Positions 45,487 through 53,945 of a stretch of DNA of 61,502 nucleotides are shown here, in pieces. Source of the stretch: Pirellulales bacterium (GTDB lineage: Bacteria; Planctomycetota; Planctomycetia; Pirellulales; Lacipirellulaceae); contig JAKVCC010000013.1 in the NCBI GenBank assembly GCA_022448265.1, positions 73,354 through 134,855 on the forward strand. The letters run 5' to 3'. A program made the position numbers and the translations under genes. How positions within the stretch are numbered: position 1 is the stretch's first letter; every line of letters starts with the position of its first letter. The notes below the pieces were generated by a model. That model did not search any database. It worked only from the letters and a program-made list of their open reading frames with translations, and was not told where the DNA came from.

Positions 45487-46515
45487 TCATACGGGTATGT
45501 AGCAGGCCGCGTCCTCCCACTGGCCCATCTCTTCCTGAAACGTGCGGCTCTTGTCAATTTCTATCTGGCCATCGTCGGCAATTCGGATGGCACACCGCTC
45601 CAGGGGCCGCGGCGCGGGGCCCTCAAAGTTGATCCCGTCCTTGTAAAAACCACTACCATGACAGGGACATTTGAACTTTTGCTCAGCCTCCAACCAACTG
45701 GGCGTGCAACCCAGATGGGTACAAACCGACTTGAGTGCGTAAAGTTGCCGCTGGCCGTTGTACTCAGCGTTCGAAATCCAAACCCCGAACTGAGCCTTGA
45801 ATTTTGTCTGTACCTGCCCGGCAGGAAAGGAGTCGGGAAACCCGACTTTGAACTTACTGGGCGGCTCGCGACGCACGTTGGGAAACATAAACTTCAGCGT
45901 CGCAAATGCCCACAGCGCCGACACGGCCCCCAGCGACCAGAAGCCGATGCCCAGAAACGTACGCCGCTCTTCGTCCGCGGCGCCCTTTGCCTTGGCCTTA
46001 GGCACTGAGGGCTGCAACCGCGCATAGGCCGGCTTTTCCGGCAAGGGTGGCACAACAATCTTTTTCGCCTTGGCGGCAGGGTCAGCCTTCGACTTTGCCG
46101 CGGCCTCGGCCTTACTCATGGGGCCGGCCTTCGACGCCTTGCGTGCAGCGGCGAGAATGCTTGCAGTGTCCCGCGGCTCGGCGCTAGTTGCGGCCACAGT
46201 TTTTTTTGCCGCCGGCTTGGCAGCATCTTTCCCAGAGGAGGACTTTCCAGGCGAGGGTTTCTTCTCAGCTGGCACTGCACCGCCCGACTTTTCTGCGCGG
46301 GCCATCGCCAACATCTCAGCCACCGACGGACGGCCTCCCGAGGCCGACTTCGCTGGCACGGGTTTCGCCGGGGCCGACTCGGCCGCGGGGGTGGAATCCA
46401 CTGGAGGCGGATCTGCCGGCGCAGCGTCAGTCGAGTCGGGCGTCTGGCTACCTCCATCGGCTTTTCGAGCCGCTGCCAGCATCTCTTCGACCGACATCCT
46501 TTTCTTATCAGCCAT
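45487..46515 (-). CDS. Rieske iron-sulfur protein with long repeated N-terminal extension
   Basis: A 342-residue protein. The C-terminal 130 residues are a standard Rieske domain: CTHLGC (Cys265, His267, disulfide Cys270) and CPCHGSG (Cys283, disulfide Cys285, His286), with GPAPRPLERCAI after it. One membrane helix spans about 188-210. The first 185 residues are Ala/Pro/Lys/Ser-rich and carry three copies of an ML/IL-AxAR motif (at about 7-22, 63-78 and 116-131), predicted to be cytoplasmic and flexible. It is the first gene of the bc operon. Confidence 0.93.
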   Translation of the reverse strand: MADKKRMSVEEMLAAARKADGGSQTPDSTDAAPADPPPVDSTPAAESAPAKPVPAKSASGGRPSVAEMLAMARAEKSGGAVPAEKKPSPGKSSSGKDAAKPAAKKTVAATSAEPRDTASILAAARKASKAGPMSKAEAAAKSKADPAAKAKKIVVPPLPEKPAYARLQPSVPKAKAKGAADEERRTFLGIGFWSLGAVSALWAFATLKFMFPNVRREPPSKFKVGFPDSFPAGQVQTKFKAQFGVWISNAEYNGQRQLYALKSVCTHLGCTPSWLEAEQKFKCPCHGSGFYKDGINFEGPAPRPLERCAIRIADDGQIEIDKSRTFQEEMGQWEDAACYIPV

Positions 46516-47182
46516 TGCGTCTGGTCCGCTCGCTGAGCAGCCGGTTGTGAGAACTAAATATTTTGATCCCTAGGCTTGCCACCGGTAGACGCTTTGCGCC
46601 AGGTAGTTCACCCGACCCATCGACCTGCCATGGCCACCTCTTGGCGGCGGATTAGAGCCGCAAACCTCTTCACAGTAAATACTTGCGACATCCTGAGAAG
46701 CGGCCCAATAGTTTGTGACATTTTTCACAAACTGCCCCTCCCACTTTAGCGTTCGCTCAAGCCGAATGTCAACCGCTCTTTCTAGCAGATTACCCGCCAG
46801 AGACCTAGCAAAAAGCAGCCTGAACAGACCAAAAAGTGTCTGTTGCGGTTGCCGCGTAGTCGCGTCTTGTTCAGCGGCGACGCCATCAAGGGCGGTGCGC
46901 CTCTAACTGGCTTTCTTAACCGTCACAGTAATGAACACATAACCAAAAACTACATCACAACGATACCTTCCGGAAAACCAATCTCCTGCAGAATATTTGG
47001 TCATGGGTTGCTTTTCTCCACTGTGAGGCGAACGGGACCGTTTCTCGGCACATCATTTTCCCCATTTGGCTTCCATGGCTTCCACCTCGCCCAGATCCCC
47101 ACTAAAATCACACCGCTGTTCCGCCGAGTGCACCGCACGCAGAGAGACGGCTCGACGGCGGCAGGGTGAGGAAGGTTCTGGA
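46516..47182. other. Divergent intergenic region between the Rieske gene and purD, 667 bp
   Basis: It separates the minus-strand respiratory operon from plus-strand purD. Short open frames here lack protein-like composition. It holds the CRP-like palindrome listed separately and, near its right end, the purD ribosome-binding site (GAGGAAGG, about 8 bases before the ATG). I see no RNA gene. Confidence 0.6.
46710..46733. promoter_or_regulatory. CRP/FNR-family operator, perfect TGTGA-N6-TCACA palindrome
   Basis: The 9-base arms AGTTTGTGA and TCACAAACT are exact reverse complements separated by CATTTT, and they contain the full CRP consensus TGTGA-N6-TCACA. The centre lies about 206 bp upstream of the Rieske start and 461 bp upstream of purD. 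No clear -10/-35 pair could be fixed beside it. A TATTTA at 46676-46681 (minus) is a weak candidate. Confidence 0.6.
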
Positions 47183-48469
47183 ATGAAGGTACTGGTGGTG
47201 GGAGGTGGCGGTCGCGAGCACGCCCTGGCGTGGAAAATAGGCCAAAGTTCGCGCGTGACACAAGTGTTTGTGGCCCCGGGTAATGCCGGCACGGCGCTCG
47301 AAGCTGAGCACAAAATCGAAAACATCGACATCGGTGATGCAGATGTACCCCGGCTCCTCGAGTTCGCTAAACAAAACGCGATCGGCCTAGCCGTGGTCGG
47401 GCCCGAAGGGCCCCTGGCAGCGGGCATTGTCGATGCCTTCTCGGCAGCCGGCGTCCGGACGTTTGGCCCCTCCGGGCACGCGGCCGAACTCGAAGCGAGC
47501 AAAGTCTTCTGCAAGAATCTGCTGCGACACGCTGATGTGCCGTCAGCTGAGTTCCGCACGTTTGGCGACGCCGCGAGCGCCGCAGAACATCTAGCGGCCC
47601 GCGAGGATGTGCCGGTTGTAGTCAAAGCTGACGGATTGGCCGCGGGCAAAGGGGTCATCGTTTGCAACAATCGATCCGAGGCCCTAGAAGCGGTACAGCG
47701 GATTGCCAAGGACCGGGAATTCGGGGAGGCCGGCAACCGTCTCATTATTGAAGAACGACTGGTCGGGCAAGAGGCCAGCGTACTGGCAATCACCGACGGA
47801 CAAACGATCGTGACGATGCCAGCCGCCCAGGACCATAAGCCGGCCCACGATGGCGATAAGGGTCCCAATACGGGAGGCATGGGTGCGTACAGCCCGGCGC
47901 CACTGGTAACCGACGAGATCATGCGGGCAGTCGAAGAAAAAGTACTGGTGCCCACCGTTCACCAAATGAAACGCTCGCGGCGTCCGTTTCGGGGCGTGCT
48001 TTACGCGGGACTAATGATCACCAAGCAAGGCCTTAAGGTACTTGAGTACAACGTGCGCTTCGGCGATCCCGAATGCCAGCCGCTAATGATGCGGCTTCAA
48101 AGTGATCTGGTAGATGTATTGGAAGCCACCACCACCGGGCAACTGGACGAGGTCGAGACGATGCATTGGGATCCGCGGCCCGCTGTGTGCGTGGTTATGG
48201 CCAGCGAAGGCTATCCAGGCAGTTACAAAAAAGGGCACGCGATCCGGGGCCTGGAACAGGCTGGCCAGTTGCCGGATGTGAAGGTTTTTCATGCAGGAAC
48301 GGCGCTCCGCGATGGGCAAGCCACCACCAACGGTGGGCGGGTGCTGGGCGTGACGGCCCTGGGTGAGTCGATCTCCACCGCAAAACTTCAGGCCTACACC
48401 GCAGTGAAGTGCATCCGCTGGGACGGGGCCTGGTGCCGCAAAGACATCTCGGACAAGGCGCTGTCCTAG
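47183..48469 (+). CDS. purD: Phosphoribosylamine-glycine ligase
   Basis: A 428-residue ATP-grasp enzyme for the second step of purine synthesis (phosphoribosylamine + glycine + ATP to GAR). Family motifs are MKVLVVGGGGREHALAWKI, VVGPEGPLAAGIVDAF, VVVKADGLAAGKGVIV, the HDGDKGPNTGGMGAY loop, and VRFGDPECQPLM. Length is normal. The ATG at 47183 follows GAGGAAGG; the 39 in-frame residues upstream are rejected. It is a single gene on its strand, followed by a hairpin. Confidence 0.96.
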   Translation: MKVLVVGGGGREHALAWKIGQSSRVTQVFVAPGNAGTALEAEHKIENIDIGDADVPRLLEFAKQNAIGLAVVGPEGPLAAGIVDAFSAAGVRTFGPSGHAAELEASKVFCKNLLRHADVPSAEFRTFGDAASAAEHLAAREDVPVVVKADGLAAGKGVIVCNNRSEALEAVQRIAKDREFGEAGNRLIIEERLVGQEASVLAITDGQTIVTMPAAQDHKPAHDGDKGPNTGGMGAYSPAPLVTDEIMRAVEEKVLVPTVHQMKRSRRPFRGVLYAGLMITKQGLKVLEYNVRFGDPECQPLMMRLQSDLVDVLEATTTGQLDEVETMHWDPRPAVCVVMASEGYPGSYKKGHAIRGLEQAGQLPDVKVFHAGTALRDGQATTNGGRVLGVTALGESISTAKLQAYTAVKCIRWDGAWCRKDISDKALS

Positions 48470-48510
48470 CCGGAATTTCTCTCCACCACTGGACAAAGGG
48501 TCCGCAGCTT

Positions 48511-48534
48511 GCGCGCTCGGGGGAGAGAGCGTGC
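48511..48534 (+). terminator. Hairpin downstream of purD
   Basis: An 8-bp stem, GCGCGCTC with GAGCGTGC (one G-T wobble), with an 8-base loop, 42 bp past the purD stop. No T tract follows, so it may act as a weak or factor-assisted terminator. Confidence 0.3.
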
Positions 48535-48547
48535 CTGCGCGATTCGC

Positions 48548-48577
48548 TCGACTTATTGACGGCCACAGGCGTATAAT
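48548..48577 (+). promoter_or_regulatory. Candidate sigma-70-type promoter for the Cys-rich peptide gene
   Basis: A perfect TATAAT at 48572-48577 with TCGACT (four of six matches to TTGACA) at 48548-48553, spacing 18. Transcription would begin near 48584 and leave a leader of about 90 nt before the TTG start at 48674. The leader contains an AGCAC/GTGCT inverted pair. Confidence 0.4.
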
Positions 48578-48673
48578 GGGGCCCCGGAAAGAAGCATTAC
48601 CTGAGTAAGCACGCCTGACTAAGTGCTCTGTTTCTGGATGCTCTGCTGCTGGGTATCTGCGCGAGGCTTCTCT

Positions 48674-48844
48674 TTGAAATACTTTGATCCGAAATCACTG
48701 GTCCGCCCGCTGCTGGCCGTGGCCGCACAAGTGGGTCTCGTACCACCCGCTCTGGCAATGTGCTGCGAGTGTGAAACATGCACTTGCCAATGCAATAGCA
48801 AGGGCTGCAACGGCTGTAAATACACTTGCTGCCTTCCTGCTTAA
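48674..48844 (+). CDS. Secreted-looking cysteine-rich miniprotein
   Basis: From the TTG at 48674 (GAGG core 7 bases upstream) this is a 56-residue protein. A basic start (KYFDPKSLVR) is followed by a hydrophobic stretch (PLLAVAAQVGLVPPALA) that reads as a signal peptide. The 28-residue remainder contains 10 Cys, in CC, CxC, CxxC and CxxxCC spacing, and ends in LPA. The frame is open to a GTG at 48623 and an ATG at 48638, which would add Cys/Trp-rich residues before the signal. No family is recognised. The Cys density resembles metallothioneins or disulfide-knotted peptides, but this is appearance only. Confidence 0.5.
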   Translation: MKYFDPKSLVRPLLAVAAQVGLVPPALAMCCECETCTCQCNSKGCNGCKYTCCLPA

Positions 48845-48949
48845 GGCAGCCCACAATCGCAAGGTCATAAGATGTCCCTCGGTCGCCCCTGGCTGCCGAG
48901 GAATTATTTTCTCCCCCCGCGAAACCAATGGTTTTGGCATAATAGAATC

Positions 48950-51900
48950 ATGTCGCCCATCGGCTTTCTCCTGACCAGTCTGTGGCATTATCGCCGCGTC
49001 CATCTCGCCGTACTGGCGGGTGTGGTAGTCGCCACGACGGTCATTACCGGCGCGCTGCTGGTTGGCGACTCGGTACGAGGCAGCTTGCGCGGACTGGCGC
49101 TCGCGCGGCTTGGGGACATCGAAACGGTACTCACCGCCGAACAGCCGTTTCGCGCCGAGTTGGCAGCCCAACTCGCGCCACACGCAAACGTCGCGCCGCT
49201 GCTACTGGTGCCAGGCTCGCTGAGGACGGTCCACCAGCAGCGGTCCCGGCACGCGACGGGTCTGTCGATCGTCGGCTGCGAGCCACAGTTTTGGAAATTT
49301 GGCGTGGGGCCCTCCCCTGCCCCATTGACGGTCAATCAGATAGCCCTGACCGGTCCCTTGGCCGTGGAACTTGGCGCGGAGATCGGCAGTGAAGTACTGC
49401 TCCGCGTTAACCGACCAAGTCGCTTACCTGCCGACAGCACACTGGGCGAAAAGAGTGAAACGATCTCCTCCCAACGGTTGCGAGTCGCTACGATTCTACC
49501 CGCGCGAGGGCTCGCCAATTTTTCACTCCGGCCTAACCAACAGCCGCCGCGCAACGCGTTCGTCTCCTTGGCGACTTTGCAAGATCTGTTGGAACTTCCA
49601 GCCCGCGCCAATGCCCTGGCCCTTGGGCCGGCAGAACCCCACGTGTTGGAAGAGGCCCTCCAGCCCACACTCGACGATTTCAACATCCTCGTCGAGCAGG
49701 CGGATGCCCAAATTGCGAGCGTCACAGCGCAGCGATTGGTGCTGCCGCCGGCGATTGTCAACGATGTCCGACGGCAACTGCCTCAAACGGAAGTTCAGGC
49801 AGTGATTACCTATCTAGCGAATACGATCTCGCTCGGCGCGCGACAGATTCCTTACTCGACCATTTGCGGGGTAGATTCCGTGCCACAACTGGGCCCGCTG
49901 CTTGACGAGTCCGGCGCGCCGATCGTGCTCGCTGATGACCAATGCGTGCTCAACGACTGGGCGGCCCAGGACCTGGACGCCCAAGTTGGCGACCAGGTGA
50001 GGATTCGCTTTTACGAGCCGGAAACAACGCACGGCGACCTGCAGGAAGCCCCGCCCGTGCTGCTTTCGGTGCGGGCTGTTGTGCCACTACTCGATGCGCA
50101 AGGCCAGAAGACCGCTGCGCACGATCCTCGCTTGACGCCGCGGCTGCCCGGAGTCACCGACCAAACTTCGATCGGCAATTGGAGGCTTCCCTTCGAATTG
50201 GTCGAGACCATTCGGACCATCGACGAACAATACTGGGACGCTTACTCCACCACGCCCAAGGTTTTTGTCTCGTACGCGCTGGCAAAACGCCTGTGGAACA
50301 CGCGCTGGGGAACCGACAGCGTGCTGCGGATCCCCGTTGCTGCCGGTCTGACCACCGCGGATATCCAACAACGAGTGCGTCCCACGCCGGGCGAAAACGG
50401 GCTGCGGCTGGTGCGGGCAAAGGCCCAAGGACTCACCGCTGCCAATGGTACGACAGCCTTTGAGGGGCTTTTTCTTGGATTCAGCTTTTTCCTCATCGCC
50501 TCATCAATCATGCTGATCGCGCTCCTATTTCGCTTGGGTGCGGAAGGAAGATGCGCGGAGGCAGGTCTATTATCGGCCATCGGGATGAAATCCGGCCAAC
50601 TACGGGGGCTGTGGTTAAGCGAGGCAGCTGCAGTTGCAATTGCTGGCGCTTTAGTGGGCAGCGCAGCCGGCATTGGTTACGCGCGGCTTATGATCCATGG
50701 ACTCACCACCTGGTGGCTGGCAGCGACGGTAACCCCCTTTCTGGAATTGCATTGGTCCGCCACGAGCCTCGCGTTAGGATTTGTCGGCGGCGTGCTGGCG
50801 ACGCTGCTGACAATTGCCTGGAGTTTACGAAAGCTGCTGCAGATTTCCCCCGGCCACTTGCTCGCCGGTAATTGCGTGCCGCAGCAAGCCGCGGGCACCG
50901 CGAGCGCGACTCAGCGATGGCTACCTTGGGCCATGCTGGGCGCCGCGATTGGGCTGGCAGTGCTGGCTCAGAGCCTCCCGGTCGACTCGCAGGCGGGGGC
51001 GTTTTTCGGCAGCGGAAGCTTTGTCATGCTCTCGCTGCTGACATGGCTGTCGCGCACCTTGCGCGAATCCAAAACGTCTGGCCTCAAGATCTTGTCGCTG
51101 GCAGGGCTCGCCACCCGCAACGCAGGGCGCTACCCGAGCCGCACAATTCTATCGGTTGCGCTCACCGCGGTCGCGAGTTTTTTGATCGTGGCGCTCAGTG
51201 CCTTTCGCCTCGCACCAACCCGCCAGGGCACAGGCGGATTCGATCTGATTGGCACCGCTGACCAACCGATCCATTTTGACCTGGATACAGCCGCCGGTCG
51301 CGCGGAACTCGGCTTCGGACAGCAGGCTGAAAATGCCTTAACCTCGGCAACGGTGCACGCGTTTCGGATTCGTGCGGGCGAAGACGCCAGTTGTTTGAAC
51401 CTTTATCAACCTTCTGAGCCGCAATTGATCGGCGTGCCGCGAAATTTTTACGGCGAAAATCAGTTTTCCTGGGCGGCCCGCAGCAATGGCCCCATCGACC
51501 AGCCGTGGCAATTGCTGGATGGCAACCTTGGCCAGGACGATCAGGGGCGTGACATCGTACCGATCGCGCTCGACAAAAACACATCTGCCTACAGTCTGCA
51601 TCTGGGTGGGATCGGCGCGCAAATGAAGATCCGTGACGCGCAGGATCGTCCCGTCACGCTGCAGGTGGCCGGACTTCTCTCCGGAAGCATCTGGCAGGGC
51701 CATGTGCTTATGAACGAAGCCCGTTTATTGAAGCTCTTCCCCGACACGGCCGGTAATCAAATGTTTTTGATCCGCGCCCCAGCCGGGGGCCCTGCAGGCG
51801 ACGATCTGGCAGAAATCCTAGAGACCCAATTGGAGGATCACGGTTTCGACGCAACGATTGCTTCGGAGCGATTGGCCGCATTCCAGGCCGTCCAAAATAC

Positions 51901-52279
51901 TTATCTTTCTACCTTCCAATCACTGGGTGCCCTCGGCCTCTTATTGGGAACCGTTGGTCTTGCCGTCGCCCAGCTCCGGAGCGTGGTCGAGCGTCGCAGC
52001 GAATTGGCTCTGCTCGGCAGTGCCGGATTGCGACGCAGCCGCATCGCTAAATTGGTATTGTACGAAAATGGCATAGTGCTTCTGACAGGATTGGGGATCG
52101 GCTGCGCCGCAGCACTGACGGCTGTTGTCCCGCATTGGTGTCTACAAGAGGCGACCACTCCTTGGCAAACCCTGGTCGCGCTCCTGGCCTGCGTCGCTGC
52201 CGCCGGCTTGGCAGCCGGGACGCTGGCGGTACGCTCTGCCCTGCGGGCGCCCCTGCTCCCCGCGCTGCGCGGCGACTAG
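48950..52279 (+). CDS. FtsX-type ABC permease, large and without adjacent ATPase
   Basis: A 1109-residue membrane protein. An N-terminal helix (LAVLAGVVVATTVITGALLVG) is followed by a long extracytoplasmic region. Then come the first FtsX core (GLFLGFSFFLIASSIMLIALLF, AAAVAIAGALVGSAAGIGYA), more helices, a second periplasmic region and a final FtsX core (LGALGLLLGTVGLAVAQLRS, VVERRSELALLGSAGLRRSRI). This is the double-FtsX plan of LolC/MacB-like or YbbP-type permeases. No ATP-binding gene lies beside it, so its partner must be elsewhere. The ATG at 48950 is used, and the short upstream frame is unlikely. Confidence 0.82.
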   Translation: MSPIGFLLTSLWHYRRVHLAVLAGVVVATTVITGALLVGDSVRGSLRGLALARLGDIETVLTAEQPFRAELAAQLAPHANVAPLLLVPGSLRTVHQQRSRHATGLSIVGCEPQFWKFGVGPSPAPLTVNQIALTGPLAVELGAEIGSEVLLRVNRPSRLPADSTLGEKSETISSQRLRVATILPARGLANFSLRPNQQPPRNAFVSLATLQDLLELPARANALALGPAEPHVLEEALQPTLDDFNILVEQADAQIASVTAQRLVLPPAIVNDVRRQLPQTEVQAVITYLANTISLGARQIPYSTICGVDSVPQLGPLLDESGAPIVLADDQCVLNDWAAQDLDAQVGDQVRIRFYEPETTHGDLQEAPPVLLSVRAVVPLLDAQGQKTAAHDPRLTPRLPGVTDQTSIGNWRLPFELVETIRTIDEQYWDAYSTTPKVFVSYALAKRLWNTRWGTDSVLRIPVAAGLTTADIQQRVRPTPGENGLRLVRAKAQGLTAANGTTAFEGLFLGFSFFLIASSIMLIALLFRLGAEGRCAEAGLLSAIGMKSGQLRGLWLSEAAAVAIAGALVGSAAGIGYARLMIHGLTTWWLAATVTPFLELHWSATSLALGFVGGVLATLLTIAWSLRKLLQISPGHLLAGNCVPQQAAGTASATQRWLPWAMLGAAIGLAVLAQSLPVDSQAGAFFGSGSFVMLSLLTWLSRTLRESKTSGLKILSLAGLATRNAGRYPSRTILSVALTAVASFLIVALSAFRLAPTRQGTGGFDLIGTADQPIHFDLDTAAGRAELGFGQQAENALTSATVHAFRIRAGEDASCLNLYQPSEPQLIGVPRNFYGENQFSWAARSNGPIDQPWQLLDGNLGQDDQGRDIVPIALDKNTSAYSLHLGGIGAQMKIRDAQDRPVTLQVAGLLSGSIWQGHVLMNEARLLKLFPDTAGNQMFLIRAPAGGPAGDDLAEILETQLEDHGFDATIASERLAAFQAVQNTYLSTFQSLGALGLLLGTVGLAVAQLRSVVERRSELALLGSAGLRRSRIAKLVLYENGIVLLTGLGIGCAAALTAVVPHWCLQEATTPWQTLVALLACVAAAGLAAGTLAVRSALRAPLLPALRGD

Positions 52280-52412
52280 GCCCACCTCTTGCACAGTGGG
52301 GCTTATATAGTGCATAGACGTGATAGACAGCAACGCCTATCCTACGAGCGGCCGCCGCCCAAACGACAGGGCGCTGGCGTTCGACACCGACAATCCGAAC
52401 CTCCGACATTCA

Positions 52413-53492
52413 ATGCGTAGCATTCTGCTGGTCATCGGTTCTTTCGCGATCACGATCCTCGCCTGGGGAATCTATGGGCCGGTGCTGCACTGGGGCCAGA
52501 GCCAAATGTCGACTATGGCCGGCAGTCATGCGCGTCTGCGGCCATTCGTTTGCGTCGGTCTGGCCTATTTTGTGATAGGCGTGTTGGTGCCCGGGCTGGT
52601 GCTGAAGCTCAAGGGGGAGCAAGGCCAATGGACCCTGCGCGGACTCACCTTTAGCTTGGCCGGAGGCGCGCTGGGCGCCGTAGGCGCACTGGGTATTATC
52701 TTGGCGTTTAACTTTGGCGGCAACGCAACCTATGTGATGCCGCTCGTGTTTGGTGGCGCACCGGTTGTCAACGCGTTTTTGACAATCTATCTGGGCCGGC
52801 GGATGAAAGAAATTGGCCCCTTGTTTCTGACCGGCCTGACAATGGTGCTGCTGGGAGCAGTCACTGTATTCGTATTTGCCCCGCGTAAAGATCAACTGAG
52901 TGCGGACCATGCGACCGCAGCCGCAAGTGACACCCGCGCTGAGTCGGGCAATGCCCCGCAACCGGAACTGGTAGGCAACAAATTTTCGCGATTTGTTCTT
53001 CAATTGCTCTCCATCGCGGTCGTCATTCTGTGCTGGGGGTCCTATGGGCCGGTCCTGCACCATGGGCAAGCTGCCATGCACCACAGCCGTCTCCGCCCGT
53101 TAATTTGTGTGGGGCTGGCCTATTTTGCGATTGCCGTTGTAGTGCCCAATCTTCTACTGGTGGCACTACCCGAGGAAAGCACGTACAGTCACCTATCCGG
53201 AACGATGTGGAGTCTCGGCGCAGGGGCGGCGGGCGCAATCGGCGCCTTGGGCATTATCTTAGCGTTTAACTTCGGCGGTAAACCAGTTTACGTGATGCCC
53301 CTGGTGTTTGGCGGCGCGCCAGTTGTCAATACGCTGTTTACGGCGATGGTGGGCCATTTATGGGACCGGGTCCACCCGTTTTTTTTGTCCGGTTTGATTT
53401 TGGTCATTGCCGGCGCAGCGATGGTACTGGTTTTTGCCCCGAGGCCGGCACTGCCTGGAAAGGTTGAGGGCGCGGTCGACAACCCAAGCTAG
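52413..53492 (+). CDS. Internally duplicated ten-helix membrane transporter (DMT-like)
   Basis: A 359-residue protein made of two homologous halves of about 155 residues, joined by a polar linker (160-190). Exact matching motifs are YGPVLH (21-26 and 211-216), GALGIILAFNFGG (91-103 and 277-289) and YVMPLVFGGAPVVN (107-120 and 293-306). Each half has about five helices, as in the drug/metabolite transporter superfamily, though no EamA signature is certain. The ATG at 52413 gives a clean first helix; a GTG at 52320 would add 31 polar residues. The substrate is unknown. Confidence 0.8.
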   Translation: MRSILLVIGSFAITILAWGIYGPVLHWGQSQMSTMAGSHARLRPFVCVGLAYFVIGVLVPGLVLKLKGEQGQWTLRGLTFSLAGGALGAVGALGIILAFNFGGNATYVMPLVFGGAPVVNAFLTIYLGRRMKEIGPLFLTGLTMVLLGAVTVFVFAPRKDQLSADHATAAASDTRAESGNAPQPELVGNKFSRFVLQLLSIAVVILCWGSYGPVLHHGQAAMHHSRLRPLICVGLAYFAIAVVVPNLLLVALPEESTYSHLSGTMWSLGAGAAGAIGALGIILAFNFGGKPVYVMPLVFGGAPVVNTLFTAMVGHLWDRVHPFFLSGLILVIAGAAMVLVFAPRPALPGKVEGAVDNPS

Positions 53493-53547
53493 GTATTGCG
53501 TCCGACGCAGTGGACGCCTCTGGAAATCAAACGCAATTCGCAACCGC

Positions 53548-53895
53548 ATGTCTTATCACGAAGTGATGCACCGCATTGACGCCCTAGTGAGCCACGTATG
53601 GATGGTGCGCACTTTCATCAAACACTCGGAAGAACTGGAGGACGATCCCGAATTGAGCGATGTCCAGCGCACGCTATACGACTATATGCTTGCCCTAGGC
53701 GCGGCGTGGAAAGCACAAGACGCCGAAGCTTATATTGCCCAAGCGAAAAAAAAGCTGTCGAAACTGCGCCAAGCCACTGACGACTTCGCCCGCCTCCAGC
53801 CCGAGGTCTCGACACACATGAACTATCAAATGGCACTGCGGTCACTGCAGCATGCCGTGAAAGACATAGAAACGCTGCTCGGCGCTGATGACTAG
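53548..53895 (+). CDS. Small helical hypothetical protein
   Basis: A 115-residue, soluble, mostly helical protein (MSYHEVMHRIDALVSHVWMV, then EELEDDPELSDVQRTLYDYM, and a basic KKKLSKLRQATDDF segment). There is no signal peptide and no Cys. It follows the transporter gene by 55 bp. The ATG at 53548 is chosen, because the upstream open frame overlaps the previous gene. The family is not recognised. Confidence 0.65.
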   Translation: MSYHEVMHRIDALVSHVWMVRTFIKHSEELEDDPELSDVQRTLYDYMLALGAAWKAQDAEAYIAQAKKKLSKLRQATDDFARLQPEVSTHMNYQMALRSLQHAVKDIETLLGADD

Positions 53896-53945
53896 GCGCC
53901 CCGTAGCGGACAGCTCCCCGCGGTTCTCATCCCTCGCCTGTATAG

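Noticed and set aside
45322-46008. A 228-residue plus-strand frame across the Rieske gene
   Set aside because: Antisense to a clear Rieske domain; composition is that of a shadow frame.
47053-47955. A 300-residue open frame opposite purD
   Set aside because: It is a Ser/Ala/Thr-rich shadow frame of the well-supported purD gene.
48557-48577. TTGACG directly before TATAAT as a promoter pair
   Set aside because: Spacing is 10 bases, too short for a sigma-70 promoter. A weaker hexamer at 18 bases was used instead.
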